Source: Zelopaecilomyces penicillatus
Taxonomy: Eukaryota; Ascomycota; Sordariomycetes; Hypocreales; Pseudodiploosporaceae
DNA: 64,000 bases
Assembly: GCA_005765155.1 (NCBI GenBank)
Contig: VCCP01000004.1
Location: forward strand, 2,542,001-2,606,000
Direction of reading: 5' to 3'
The notes under the pieces were generated by a model that had not been told where the DNA came from, did not search any database, and worked only from the letters and a program-made list of their open reading frames with translations. The translations under genes and the position numbers were made by a program. Shown here piece after piece: positions 1 through 13,151 of this stretch. The stretch's first letter is position 1, and the number at the start of each line of letters is the position of its first letter.

Positions 1-2017
1 TAGGTGGAAGGTTACATGCATAAACGCACTGTACATATGCTCCGTGCAACGCTGCTGAGCGTTTGATGTTAAGATGCACTATTTAATACTCAGCAATTGC
101 ATCTCTCCCCGCGATTGACAGTCGACTGATAAACAACTCCCCAACCAACTGCCTGCTGTCCATCTTTATTACATGGCGTTAGTCGGCCGGAAATTCTCCC
201 TTTCTGGTGCAGGTAGGTGGATTTTCTAACCGACTTGTGGGTAAATAAGGTAGCCCAGACAGCCAATTTTGGCAATAAGGCAGGCAGGCCCCTGCATAAA
301 TCACCGTGAGATTGTGATTGGCCACCCCCCTGACCAGTAAATGGATCGTCGTCCGCTAGTGCCAGACTCTCAGGGACTCTTTGGGCAGTCAGCGCCCTGC
401 AAAGATGATAGGCAACAATTAATTCGGTATTATATTGGACTATCAGTCAATCACTGCTTAGTAGGCGGTCAATCTCCTGCCGTTCTTCCACCATTCTTGG
501 GAGGTACTTAAGGTACTAATCTAGCAGCAATAATACATCCGGCCTGGTATGCTGTCATGCCGGTTAAAGTCCCATGTTGGGAAGGAGAACGAACGCCTTG
601 ACGCAGACAGCTAATTTCATCGAACACACACACAAATACTTATCAATCGGCTTTCAATGCTCAGGGTGAGAAAAGTTTGCAAAATGCTTGAGTTGTGTGG
701 CTCAAACAAACGACGTCACTACAAGACAGATCTCATCGAGCTTTGGGGCTCAGTGAATCGGAATACCTACTGCAACAGCAATCTTGCTGAGCCGCATTCT
801 AAAGGGAGCAAGACTGGGGCCCTTGTCTCAAGAGATGTATCAAGCCCACTCGCTGCTGCCTTTCAGTCAATTTGATTTCTGTACATGTCCTAAACAGAAC
901 ACAGGCTGCACAGTAATTAGGTACTCCGTACTGTTTGTAAATTTTTACATTGTATACAGGTAGGCTCAGGGATCGGCTGCAGCATGGTCCTCTCAGACCA
1001 ACATACCTTAGGTAGTACCCACGCACTGGCCTACCCAGGCGCAGGCCTGAAACACACCAAAACCCGCTAAACAGGCACGTCATACAGCCCACAACTCGAA
1101 ACAACCTCAACCCTCTCACCTCGCTGACCCGGCTCCCGCGCGGCACATGTCACGCTCGCAGAACTTTGACACCTGCTGAGTCTGAACCTGATCGGCGCCA
1201 TACATCTAGATACCCCCAACGCATGAACCAGAAAAGGATCCGGCATGACAGATCTCCAAAGGCCAATGCCGGCCAGACATCCCTTCCGGTTTGGGAATCT
1301 ATGTAATTATGAAGGTTTTTGTTCGGGAGGGGGGCTCGGTTACAAAGCACCAATGAAATCCACATCACTGTACAATCGTTTGTGTTGCCGATCCTACGGG
1401 AAGAGATGCAAAGCCCCGTCCTCCATCCTCTATTTCTTTGTCACACATGTTTGCGAACTCAAACAGCTGTAACGGAGCTTTATGAATTAAATAACACGGA
1501 AACCGTGCGTGAATCTTGTATTTTCCAATCGTTATCCCTATCTGCCCATTTTGTCCCCCCCATTCAGTCCCAACATCAGGCCAAAACGCCAAACAAATGC
1601 CCAAGTGATCAGGCTTCCTATAAACCTTTCCAACGCCAAAATAGAGATCGCTCATATGTAGACAAAGACATTTAGATCTCAGCACTTGTAGTAGTATAGT
1701 CGTCATGTTTCCCATATCCCAATAAATAAAAAGAAGGTATATCCGGAAATGATAAAAGAATTTAAAAAATAACCAAGCCTAGCCAGTCAAGGGGTATAGT
1801 GGAGGCTTTAAAAAAAGATAGTAAACGGCAATTAGAAAGTGAATGTGGCCCATCTCTCCGAAACTCCTTTGCGAATAGAGCGAAGAAAAAGGCGATTAGT
1901 GAAGCATTAAAGCGAATGTGGATGTTTCTCTCGGAGATGCCGACAGCTGAAAAATGACAGATTTCGAGTTGACGCAGATCGACTGAGCCATTTTGTTGTC
2001 CAGATAAAATATAGACA
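1..2017. other. No gene seen; downstream flank of the LIM gene
   Basis: No reading frame here has a recognisable family, and none is long (at most about 118 residues), with overlapping frames on both strands as expected by chance. The right end must hold the 3' untranslated region of the LIM gene, which reads leftwards. AT-rich sequence around 1720-1830 is compatible with its polyadenylation region, but I cannot fix a site. Confidence 0.6.
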
Positions 2018-4215
2018 TCACATTATGCCCAGCCGCGTCATACGTTTGTTCATTTGAGGTCGCAGACCCAGAGCGGGTCCGAGACGGTTTGTTGGAGGAG
2101 GTCCGCCGTATGGTCCCCTCGGCATACCGGGGGAGCCGTAACCCGGACGCGGCGCAGATCGGCCAGCTGGGTTACCATAATGACGCGGACCGGGTCCACC
2201 CCTTGGATGACCTTGCGAATGCATGTGAGGCTCGCCGCTCATGCCGCCCCCATACCCATTGGGCGATGGCTGAGTTCTCCTCATGGCGTCACGCTCACAG
2301 TATGCCTTTCCGTCAACCTCAAAGTAGCTGTCTGATAATGGACGCCTACAATCGAGGCAGCAAAAGCACTCCATGTGGTGCTTAACCCGTGACTCATCTT
2401 CTACATATTGTCCTTCAATGCCTCGCCCACAGCTTCCGCACAAACTTCCATTCAGTTTATGGTAATGCTGCTCACAGTAAGGCTTGTCATTTAGGACGTA
2501 GAATTCGGCTGATGAAAACGGTTCGGAGCAGGTTGTGCACACAAAGCAAGCTTTGTGATACTTGCCTGTTAGTCTCCCATCGGCAGATGAGATGCTCTTC
2601 CCAGTAATGGCCTCACGGCATAATTTGCAGTTGCCTCTCGACTGGCCCTCTCTTGAGCCTTTCCGAATTGGAGGAACTCCAGTCCCCGGGAGTCCAGGTA
2701 ATGAGTCATTTCTCCGGTCAAGATGGGTGTTTGACTGAGGTGGTGTGCCGTGTCGGGATGAGGGCATGTGTCTGCCGTGGGTTCGAGGCGACAAATCCTC
2801 GCCAAGCCCATACTGAATGGCCGGATCATAAGGATTGCCCCTTGGTGATGTTCCATAGGGCGATTCAACAAGAGGAGACTGAGCTCGCCTAGGCGCCGTT
2901 GCTGTTGGATCAATGCGGAGATCTGTGGGGCGCAGGTTCTCCATTGAGGACTGGAGGCTGACCATCGGATCTCTCGCATTTGACGCATCCGGAAATTTGC
3001 CATGTGTATGTGAGCGAGCAGGGCTCGTCTGTGAGCTTGTGAAACTCTGATCGCTGAACGTTGAGTATCCAGAGGATGCCGAATCAGAGGGCGTGTGATA
3101 AGGATTGCTAATGCCAAACTCGACTGCCAAATTGACTGATCCCGACTGTCCTCGTTGTGCTATCAGACTCTTTCTTGGTGGTGGTAGCCGTGAGGTGTCA
3201 GGTCCGAATGAGGGTCGCCGTTCAGTCGGAAAGCCAGTAACGGGCAGTGTGTCAGAACGAGCACCAGGAGCTGAGGGCCTTCGCGATGGCTCTCCAGCAG
3301 AGTATGACGGCTTTGGAAAGGTTTCGGATCGGCTCATCGGCCCAATAGGGCTGGGTTCGAGCTCTCCTCCCGTGCTTGACGGGGGACCAAATCCCCCGTA
3401 ACCGTTCTTTCTTGGTTGTTTTGGGAAGCTCAAGTTCTCACTGCTGCCATTCATTGAGTTCCAGCCATTAGATTCTGGGCTACCCTGTCTCATCGGAAGT
3501 CCTGCTGATTGAGGAGAATGCAATTTCTCGAGTGAGTCTTTCCTCACCGGAAATCCATTGTTTGCTGCAGACGGCCGTCGGTTGGCCTCAAAGGGACCTG
3601 GTGCAATACTGTTCATCCTTAGACCAAGTGCATCACCGGCATGTCTTGGTGCAGTATCAACTTCTTCCTGAAACCCACCATATCCACCGGGTCGATGAGA
3701 CTGGAGGGGAGGGGTTCGCATAGGCATGTCTCCAGATACGGCTGGTGATGTTGCAAGCTGGTCAATTGATTGTCCAGGAACAGCTCGTCCACCCGAGCTC
3801 AACGGAGAAACACTGCGAGAGCCTCCAAAGGGGCTGACTGGCGTCAATTGCCCTCTGTTTGCGTATGCGTCTAAAGAGGGGAAATTGTCAGATCTGATGT
3901 CTTTGATTTACTAACTCAGTTCAAGCAGAAACTTACTCGCTGCGTTTGTATCTACTAGAGCCGGCGCTCGCCCATACTTTTCGAGGGGCGTTAGTGTGTG
4001 CGGTGCATCAGCAAAATGAGCTTGAGCATTTGGCATTGGTGGCACTGTAGTGGGTAAGCAAAACGGGCGTCAAAGAGAGGCAGATCTCGGGTTGCCTTAC
4101 ATTCGGGTGCTCCTGAACACAGATGATCACCCATCAAGGAAATCTCTACCTGCAGGTTGCACGCAGAACATGTGACCGTCGGCAAGAAAGCCGATGATTC
4201 TCGAGGTAATGGCAT
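2018..4215 (-). CDS. LIM-domain protein, paxillin-like (fungal Pxl1 type)
   Basis: Three exons: 4215-4101, 4044-3937 and 3870-2018, all GT-AG, give 691 residues. The start ATG at 4215 opens a conserved-looking N-terminus with a small Cys cluster (TCSAC, then GDHLC). The middle, about residues 80-480, is low-complexity and rich in Ser, Pro and Gly with many SP sites, so probably disordered. Two LIM zinc-binding domains follow at roughly residues 489-545 (starting CKLC) and 552-603 (starting CGSC). The last 88 residues are rich in Gly, Pro and Arg. LIM pairs of this kind dock proteins at the cell cortex. The yeast paxillin-like proteins Pxl1 act with Rho GTPases at growth sites and the cytokinetic ring, so a role in polarity or septation is an inference from the family. 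Assignment to Pxl1 rather than another fungal LIM family rests on architecture only. Confidence 0.85.
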
Positions 4216-7200
4216 GACTGGCGATTTAATTCTTCCCAACTCTCTTCAACGCTACTTGGTGATTCGGTTTTGTTGCGTGGAATTTCGCATTGGACTCGCA
4301 AGCTTGACGTCGTGATGAAGAAGGCTGGTTGACAGAGTTCTGGGGGTGCCGGTCGGGAAATTCAAGCTCGCTCAGATGCAAAGAGACAAAGTCGAAGCAG
4401 CCAGGGTGTGTGTGATGGAATATGTGGGCGTAATTGTTTCGCGTTTGTGGTGATCCGTCCACGAAGTCGTTGTTTCGGATTGGCAAATCCCTCTGAAACG
4501 GGAGTTCTGTGACAGCTGTTGTCGATTGTATTAATTAGGTGCTGCAATAAAATTCGAATGGCTGAAAGCGTGTCGTCTATAAGTTTTCGGGCCCGATGCG
4601 TTGGTTGAGGCGTGTTCTCGTTCTGGAAGCGCCACGAAGCTCGTTGTTGGATAACGAAAGCGAGCAGGAGAAAGAAAAACGGCTGGGCAAGATTATCTAG
4701 AGCAGAGTGATACTACCTGGAGAAGAAGGTCTGGAGGTCACCTGCAAAGGATGATGTTGCGCATAGCGTCTCGAATGTGGAGGTTGAGGGTGTGGTGAGG
4801 ACCCCTGAAGGATGGCGCTGGAGTACGTACCTGGCTAGGTGGCCCTGGTCCTGGTCCTGGTCGGGCGGTAGAGCGAGTAGGTACCTTACCTGAGCAACAG
4901 TGGTTGTGGACTGTGCACTGACTGGCCTGACTCTGCTGCCAGGAGAAGCAACGCTGTGTTAATTACCTGGATGTGGATCATGCAGGCTGGTCGACAAGTG
5001 CAATATGGGTGGCGCTGGGTCGATACGAAAAAAAGTGCTTTTGCTCTGGTGGTGTGAGAGGTTGTATTACAACGTGAGCGAGAAAGAAAAGATCCAGGTG
5101 TAGGTGAACGTGTGTGTAAAAAGATGGTTTGACGAGGGATTCATGGAGAGAAAACTCTCGAAACGACATGTCTGCCACCAGTCAACGTTGCTATGCGACA
5201 ACAATAAACTCTACTATTCTACTATTTCGTCTGTTGCCATGACAAGCAAGACACCGGGCACATGGGAAGCCGTCCTCTAGGAGCCTGTGCTGTGATGCCG
5301 TCTGGTTCCGGAAACCCCCATTGTTGACCCATCTCAGGACTAATCAAGGCTACGGACGATTCAGCCTCCCTTGACTTTGCTCCGTCGCCTAGACGGCGCG
5401 AAGGGCACTAACTGCCTCCAGTGCGAGATTGTGAACCAGTTCATGCTCATTTACACGTTCGAACTCCTTACTTACACGTCGAATGAGCAGCTAGTACGAG
5501 TGATGATAGTAGCCGACCCAAGCTTGTCCGGGCTACCGTTAATTGCGCCGTTGCTGTGGAGTTGCGGAGTTCCAGATGGGATTTCAATGGGGGCACCTCA
5601 AGCTTGTTCACTGGAGCCTCCACACGCGGCTGTCCTAAGCTGAAGCCTGAAGCACAGGGCAGCGGAAAGAATCGGCTGCCTTGGCCCGATCCAAGCCAGG
5701 GGACTCTTTTCATTTGGCTTGATGGGAGAGTGGTTGTGTTCGGAGGACAGACCCGTTGGCCATGGCTCTTCCCAGCCAAGAGACTGGAAGTTGGCTTGAC
5801 GTCCAGGTGTAAATTGAGTCTCCACTGCGGCGTCGACACACATTGGCCTGCCTGTCATGCGGGTACCTTGCAGAAGAAGCTCAAGCCATGGGCCTCTATG
5901 GCGGCAGGGGTAAGGTGCAGCTGGTGGCTGGATGTAGCCTCAAGGCGCTAGGGGATTACTGGTTTAGGCGTGCAGCGTCCACTGTAACTTTGTGAGGCTT
6001 GACGCTGACAATGGGGTGGCGGGCCATTATCAACCTGCCTGGTCGCCGCCCATGGTCGCCGAAGAGTTGGCCATTCTATTCATTGCACCAGCGCCTTTCA
6101 TGAAGAAATCGTGGCTGCAGGCGCGGAGGGCGTCCCCAAGCGCTTACCATCTGATGCGGAGATCCTCGACGGGAGAGGCGAAATGCTCACCGTTGACGGT
6201 TGGTCAGCTCTCCCGTCCCGTGCCTTTGCGCTCATTGCGTGAATCGGGTTGTTAGTTAATACCAGGCTGGGAAGAAAAGAAAAGGGAAAAGGGCAAGCCA
6301 CTGTGATTACTACCAGACTACTGCGGAGAGCCTGTAATTGATTGTCCCACTGATTGATTGCCATTACGATCCTCCCCGATAAAATTGCATCGACTCAACC
6401 AGTTGGTCTGTGCTAGCGTCACCACTAGAGACATCCCAATTTGGAGGCGCCGTTGGCTATGGAACTATTCCCACTTGAGATGCCACCTGCAGAGCACATC
6501 TCATTAATATCAACTGGGAGAGCTGGAAACAGCCCCCAAGCCGCTGAGCAAAGACCTCCAGCTCATTAATGGACCAGCATCACCGTCACGGTTAAGCATT
6601 ATTATGAACATCACCAGTTCATACACCCAGTCAAACGTCGGCAGTTGCAGCTGGCGTGCGGAGCAGTGGTTATCACAATTGCATGGTTGCACCTAAGTGC
6701 ATGCATGGGTGGTGAGATACTGCACAGGACTGGATTCAATACCACGTTGCTAATCTCGAGAAACGCATGCTGCTTGCGACCAACAAACTTGGCAAGGTCG
6801 CAGCCAGCCAGCCCGTCACGAGAACACACGCGCGATACCCAGAGCAAAGCGCGTGTTCGTTCCAGCGGTGCACACCGTGGCGTTTCAACTGCGAAATGAA
6901 GCCGATGGCACGAGCATACAACTGATATATCCCATACGGCCATTATATAGGTGTATCGTACGAAACACCCAACCCTCCATGACCATCCATGATTCAACGG
7001 TCGAACGGTCAAACAGAACAGAGCAAGTTCCGACCCTGCTGTCTAAATCCGTGCAATGCCAAGCCTTTACTCACGGCATTAACCCTTCTCATCTTGTTCC
7101 AGCTTTCACGATATCACATATGCTGTCCGGTTCAAGACTAAGCAGCCCCTAACAGTAGAAGGATCTGTTAAGATCCGGCCGACCCCAGTACTACGTAAAT

Positions 7201-7272
7201 AATTGTGTCGTAGTCGATATGAGGCTGTGGCCACATCGAGAAATCATGGCCGCTGCGCAATGCCCTTGTATG

Positions 7273-8040
7273 TCAGCATCCAGTGTACTCTGTAGTAAGA
7301 AGTATAATTGAGCCAGGCCTCATCCGCCCCATGTTACTCTGAACCCAGGCAATTTCGTGAGCCAGTGCGGGTGGAAGCCTTGCTAGCGTAACTCGGTTCA
7401 GGTCCCCAACCTGGAATACATCTGGAGAAATTGTTTCACAGTTGAAAGAAACAGGAAGCCTCGGTTTCTTCAATATATAATCAGCATGTATTACTACATA
7501 CTTCGATGAAGCGGGAATTGAACGGCGAAGTGATATCCGTTGTCATTGCTTCATTACCGGTGCCGTGTTGACGCCTGTAAACACTCATGGGGAGGTAGCA
7601 GAGCGCAGGCATTAACGCGCCATACCATCATGATTCAAGGTATTGTTCTCGGTTTGATGTGTATGACAGCGCAGACTTCTTGGGTGCATGGTTGGACATC
7701 GATGCATCAATGAGACTCTGGTCGATTTCGTCAATATCAACTTCGCGAAGCTTCTTCTCGATCCTTGTTACGTTCTCAAGGTATCCATAGAGGCTTTCTA
7801 TATCTTTATGACGAGATCAATGCGAATCAGTAATAATTATATTTTGACGGGGTTGTAATGGGCTAAAAGAAAGACTTCTCTCATCAGACTCTGACTGACA
7901 ATCCTGCTCCACATCCCCAGAGGCACATACCTTGCACAGCACATCGCCATTCCATCTTGACATGGTTCGGTTCTGTGCCGCACGTAGGCATATTACATCT
8001 AGGGTTGTTCGCTGATCATTGCCGCCTGGGAGTATGGATC
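7273..8040 (-). pseudogene. Possible decayed or unannotated gene fragment
   Basis: Three minus-strand segments read like protein but do not join into a gene. The first, about 8040-7930, ends in an in-frame AAG followed by a good donor (GTATGTG). The second, about 7813-7628, is a hydrophilic, helix-like stretch ending in a stop; it includes RIEKKLREVDIDEIDQSLID. The third, about 7590-7273, has no ATG and also ends in a stop; it includes VSFNCETISPDVFQVGDLNR. I could not find splice sites that keep all three in one frame. This could be a degraded gene, two terminal exons, or chance. I recognise no family. Confidence 0.25.
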
Positions 8041-9921
8041 TAATTAATACATGGCAATTCTGAACACATCATTTCTGATGACGCCAAGTTGGCACAGCAT
8101 ATCATCACACTACCCTATACCCAATGCGACAGATTCGCCGGATTTGACATTTCGGTAGACGAGGCAAGTGCTGATTGTGATACTTTCGGTGTCGTTCCTG
8201 CCTATCAACTGTATTCACCAATAGTTTACATATGTACATACGTGGACCTGCTTTGTGATATCTCGCCTTGTTTGAAACGGTGAAACGGCCACAAGGAACG
8301 CATACGAAGATCACCAACTCGCATGTGTATCTGTATTTCTTTGTTTGCACTGGCCGAAGCGACAGACCGCCAGACCTGCCACCCATGGCTCAAGTGAAAT
8401 GGCCACACAAACAGCGGGGCTTTCATGTGTTACTGCATGCATGCACACGTTTGGTGTGACACTGTCCAGAAACAATTGCGGTTCTGGCGGTAAGCCAATT
8501 CGAAGTTTCGAACCGCCACTGCATGAATGTGGCATGAACAGGTGTCATGTTGAGGCTGGCCCGATTCGCAAATTGGAGCATCGCTGAGACATCCCGTCGG
8601 CAGTCGCATATGCACCCAGTGTCACCGCGTTGTTGGTCATCGGGGAAACGAAGAAAAGCCCGACAAACAGCAAGGCTCTTTGTGATGGCGTTGCCTTGTC
8701 ACATACAGTACAGTACACTAAGGCAACTGCTGTACAGGAATGTTACCGAAGCAGCACCGAGTCCCATTGACTCAGGGTACTATACTATCATGAACAGAGG
8801 CTATTGCCACTCATTTCACTACAACGAAGGATGCTGTGCGCACTGGCCTAGATGACGTCGGTGACACATGAGTTGTTTGGTGTGTTCTGAAGTCTCCCAA
8901 CCACGTCAGTCTCGAGGTAACAATCAGCAAACTGTTGAACATATCTTACATGTTTCATTATCTACTTTGTGTTCCGTACCCCGTGCACACGCACACATCA
9001 AGAAGCGGACAATGAAAAAAAGGGCTCCCATCATTCAAGGGTCCAGTGCTCGAGCCGCATCCACCCGTCCCCATCGCTAGCCGAGCTGCAAAAGGGGGCC
9101 AATCACCATGAGTGATAGTGACAGCAATGTCAATAGCGCGACGCTTGTGAACGAACGAAATGCCTACCTCCTCAGATACCTGTACAAGGTACGAGTACGG
9201 CGATACAGAAGCTGTCGAGGTTGCTTGGTTGCCAGCAACGCATGCTCGATGTCAGACAATGGCCAGCCCACACAGTTACAGTTGCATTCCATGCCGTTAT
9301 TTCACGTTGTACAATCGAAAAGAAAGCGGTGGGCTTGCTTCTCACTGCGACCAGCAAATCGGAGATTTTTCAATGTGCTGAATCCACACAGAGCAATGCA
9401 ACTACTGCCGGGTTGCGGCGCATTCCTGTCGAATTGAACACAAAGGGGGGCATACCTGTACTTGCATGTAGGTATCTGCAATCGGCGACTCCTAAGGTAC
9501 AAGAGCTGGGAAGAAAGCTTCTGGCTTCAAGGTTTGACCGCCGACGCCAAATGACGCGTATGACAGATAGGATTGGAGGCGATAAGGGGAATGGAGGAGA
9601 CAAGGCAAGACTGATGAGCGGTAGATACCAAAGGCGACAGACATGACAGAGGGGACAAAGGAGAACGATGACCCTTACGCCTCGGCACGCCAGGCCCCTT
9701 TAATTTTTCAGTCTAAACTCGGGCTCTGGACGAATACAGTAGGTCTGATTTTGTTGAGAGGTCGGAATGTTCGAAGCTGACTGCAATAGCATGTACGAGT
9801 ATGCATACCACATAGCCGTATGGTTGGCTGTCCTTCCGTGTCCGCCCGTTGCAGCCGCAGAGGGCAAATAGAGGGGCCTGTTGAGCAGCTGCCCCTCCAC
9901 CCCACTGCCCGTTCAATAGCT

Positions 9922-9966
9922 AGCCCCCTCCAGCAGGCCCCTCCAGCAGAAAGCCCCTCCAACCAA
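9922..9966. repeat. Short imperfect tandem repeat, GCCCCTCCA core
   Basis: Three to four imperfect copies of a unit containing CCCCTCCAGCAG occur head to tail, and a related CCCCTCCACC lies just upstream near 9892. It is intergenic. No coding or regulatory role can be read from the sequence. Confidence 0.6.
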
Positions 9967-10278
9967 CTCCAACAAAGGCACTGAACGACATCGAACCCCG
10001 CCCGCCAGGACGCCCTAACAATGTAATGCCCACCTGTCTAACTGCGCGGTGGGTGGACTAGAGCTCGATCAGTAGACGCCACCAAAACTGCCCTCACCGC
10101 CCTGAAGCACATGTAAGCCAAGCCGCTCTACGAACACGCCATCCGGCCTCGAGCCCTTTTGGCTGGCACTTGTGAGCAGTGGCAGACGAGCACAACTTTA
10201 AGGGTATTTAGTCCGACCCATCCTCCCCCCTCACAGCCAACCCTTCTTTCTCCCTCTCTTCTAACGTATCGTTGCCAT

Positions 10279-10307
10279 CAGAAACCAGAAACCAGAAACC
10301 AGAAACC
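10279..10307. repeat. CAGAAAC heptamer tandem repeat upstream of INO1
   Basis: Four copies of CAGAAAC lie about 410 bases upstream of the INO1 start, inside a CT-rich stretch typical of fungal core promoters or leaders. It may be transcribed as leader RNA. Confidence 0.7.
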
Positions 10308-10485
10308 TTGCTTCACAGCTTCAACACCCTTCACCAAACTTCAAGATATTCCGACTTGGCTGCCTTTACAACACCAATTGTCACCGATTTCCCTTTCCAA
10401 ACAACAACTTACCTTAACCGGTTGATTGAGGCCTAAAACCTCGATCACACACAATCGTCAAGACGTTTTCCAATCTCCTCAACTC

Positions 10486-10569
10486 GTATGTCTGCCCCGT
10501 CAATGTCCCCCTGGCTTTCCTCTAGGAAGAATAAAATAAAACCACCAATGTGCTGACTTTTCATCTCAG
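10486..10569 (+). other. Probable intron in the INO1 5' untranslated region
   Basis: The segment begins GTATGT and ends CTCAG, contains a CTGAC branch-type motif shortly before its end, and lies 148 bases before the INO1 start codon. Those features fit an 84-base leader intron. The transcript start is unknown, so this is a prediction. Confidence 0.5.
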
Positions 10570-10716
10570 GATTCACCACCCGTTCGCCGGAGCCCGCTGC
10601 TCTGCTTCCGGAGGGCTAGCGGACTCGACCTACACCAAGTAAGGTCGATCTCAAACACAGAAACCCGACTACTCTCATAAGCTTTGAGAATCTTTTGCGT
10701 CCATCAACTCGTCAAT

Positions 10717-12423
10717 ATGGCACCTCACGCAGAAGAAAGCACGGGCTCCTCGAACGGGGCAGGTTATACCAACGGACAAGCGGCGTCCACTGGTGCCACT
10801 CAGGGCACCTTCGTCGTAAACTCTCCCAATGTCACTTACTCTGACTCGGAAATCCGTTCCAAGTATACCTACCGCACCACTAGCGTCGAGACCGACGCCA
10901 ATGGCAACTACGTGGCAACTCCCAAGGAGACACAGTATGACTTCAAGGTCGACCGCAAGGTTCCCAAGGTCGGCATGATGCTGGTTGGCTGGGGCGGCAA
11001 CAATGGTACCACGGTCACTGCTGGTATCATTGCTAATCGCCGCAATCTTGTCTGGGACACCAAGGAGGGCACCCAAGAAGCCAACTACTACGGATCCGTC
11101 GTCATGGGCTCTACCATGAAGCTCGGGTCTGATGCCAAGACCAACAAGGAGATCAATATTCCTTTCCACAACGTCTTGCCCATGGTTCATCCCAATGACC
11201 TTGTTATTGGCGGCTGGGACATCAGCAAGTTCAACTTGGCCCAGGCCATGGACCGAGCCAAGGTTCTGGAGCCTGCCCTCAAGGCGCATGTGCGAAAGGA
11301 GATGGCAGAGCTGGTTCCCCTCCCCTCCATCTACTACCCGGATTTCATTGCTGCCAATCAGGAGGATCGCGCCGACAACTTGATTGAGGGCACAAAGGCT
11401 TGCACCGCTCATGTGGAGCAGATCCGCAAGGATATTCGTGACTTCAAGGCCAAGCATACCTTGGACAAGGTCATTGTCATGTGGACCGCAAACACGGAGC
11501 GATATGCCGACCTCATCGAGGGCGTTAATGACACTGCTGACAACCTCCTCAAGGCTATTGAACAAGGCCACGAGGAAGTGTCTCCCTCCACCATTTTCGC
11601 AGTGGCCTCCATTCTCGAGAAGACCCCTTTCATCAACGGTTCTCCTCAGAATACCTTTGTCCCGGGTGCCATCCAACTGGCCGAGCAGCATGGTTCCTTC
11701 ATTGGCGGCGATGACTTCAAGTCTGGCCAGACCAAGATGAAGTCTGCTCTTGTTGACTTCCTCATCAACGCCGGTATCAAGTTGACATCTATTGCCAGCT
11801 ACAACCATCTCGGAAACAATGACGGCAAGAACTTGAGCTCCCAAAAGCAGTTCCGCTCCAAGGAAATCTCCAAGTCCAACGTCGTTGATGACATGGTTGA
11901 GGCCAACAGTGTCCTGTACAAAAAGGGCGAGCACCCTGACCATTGCGTTGTCATCAAGTACATGCCAGCTGTTGCTGATAACAAGCGTGCTTTGGATGAG
12001 TATTATGCTGAGATCTTCCTCGGTGGACACCAGACTATCTCGTAAGTTCTGTTCTCTGAACCCCTTTGTGACACCCAACATGCCCATGAACTTATTGCTA
12101 ACTATTCACAAAGCCTGTTCAACATTTGCGAGGACTCCCTCTTGGCCTCACCTCTCATTATTGACCTTGTGATCATTGCTGAGATGATGTCGCGTATCCA
12201 GTGGAAGGCAGCATCTGCTGATGGTGCTACTACTGCCGAGTACAAGCACTTCCACAGTGTGTTGAGCGTGCTTAGCTATATGCTCAAGGCCCCGTTGACC
12301 CCATCTGGCACTCCAGTTGTCAATGCTCTTGCCAAGCAGCGTGCGGCTTTGACCAACATCTTCCGCGCTTGTGTTGGTCTTGAACCCGAGTCTGACATGA
12401 CCCTTGAGCACAAGCTCTTCTAA
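10717..12423 (+). CDS. INO1: Inositol-3-phosphate synthase
   Basis: Two exons (10717-12041 and 12114-12423, intron 72 bases) encode 544 residues, close to the 533 of yeast Ino1. The enzyme converts glucose-6-phosphate to 1D-myo-inositol-3-phosphate with NAD as internal redox cofactor. This is the committed step of inositol synthesis in the cytosol and feeds phosphatidylinositol. Evidence: the NAD-binding glycine-rich segment GWGGNNGTT near residue 90, and family-typical stretches such as SYNHLGNNDGKNLS and KSNVVDDMV in the catalytic part. The frame is open for 33 bases upstream of 10717, but that extension has no ATG, so MAPHAEE is taken as the start. The gene follows a 6.5 kb gene-poor stretch and precedes MRC1 on the same strand. 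In yeast the gene is repressed by inositol; I did not find a clear copy of that element here. Confidence 0.97.
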
Positions 12424-13151
12424 GCTCTTGCAGCAGATGGAACAAGGTAGGAAGATACTGTGCTGGGAAACAGATGAGAACACTGGACAGTCGTTACCGA
12501 GACTAGCTTAAAAACATTCGTAGATAGACTAGACGACAAAGCCTGTAATTACCAGGTTGCTCAAACCAATCAAGTCTTTTCACCACGATTACTGGACGAG
12601 TCAAATTGGCCTCCTAAACGTTTTCATGCATATTCCGTCGTAGAGAGATGTGCACAATCATTGGTTGCTAGGCAATAGGTTCTTGTGGTGGGGTGAAATG
12701 TTAGATTTCCGAGGTAGGATAAAACAGCCCCATTCATTTGTGACATTAAAGTCATGGATATAAAGTTGTACAGCTTTCCCTCAAATTGAAAACTACTAAG
12801 GTAGGTACTCATGCTGGCATATCAGTGTCTTGCATAATAAAAGCCATACTATTTTTATTTATGCATACATTAAGATACATTAAAACACGACATTAAAACA
12901 CCACCTCTCATAAAGTGGGGTCTAGATTGACTTGGCTGATGCGTTTCGCGCGTTCCATTAACGAGGCGTCGCGTTGGCGCGTCCACGTCCCCACCACGTC
13001 TTAAACAACGCTCCGCCTGGAGACCTCTACCGTAAACCTCCACTGCACCTTGTATTTACCACTCTACGCTTTTGATGCCATTGAATTGCACCCCTCTCTC
13101 ATTCTTTTGTTGTAAGAGCACACGACGTAATTCTGCCATTGAACCCTCAAG
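12424..13151. other. INO1 to MRC1 intergenic region
   Basis: 728 bases hold the INO1 3' end and the MRC1 promoter. The segment near 12840-12900 is AT-rich. A GC-rich tract with GCGTTGGCGCGTCC lies near 12970; it resembles the MluI-box type (ACGCGT) only loosely. No gene seen. Confidence 0.6.

Larger units (their letters stand above)
4216..10716. other. Long gene-poor interval between the divergent LIM and INO1 genes
   Basis: About 6.5 kb without a gene I can support. The left end must hold the LIM promoter and leader, the right end the INO1 promoter and leader. Inside are a short TGGTCC tandem run near 4845-4865, a possible gene relic on the minus strand (about 7273-8040), a GCCCCTCCA-type repeat near 9920-9965 and the leader repeat at 10279-10307. 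The remaining frames overlap on both strands and resemble no protein family I know. I saw no tRNA or 5S rRNA. Confidence 0.6.

Noticed and set aside
5556..5951. 131-codon plus-strand frame in the gene-poor stretch
   Set aside because: Trp/Arg/Gly-rich composition and overlapping frames on the opposite strand indicate chance.
7510..7555. Minus-strand GTTCAATTCC (B-box) and CAACGGAT (5.8S-like) words
   Set aside because: The T-arm stem does not pair and the 5.8S similarity covers only a few bases; neither a tRNA nor an rRNA fragment is supported.
10675..12087. 470-codon open frame antisense to INO1
   Set aside because: It mirrors the codon bias of INO1, has no family resemblance and no intron or promoter structure of its own.
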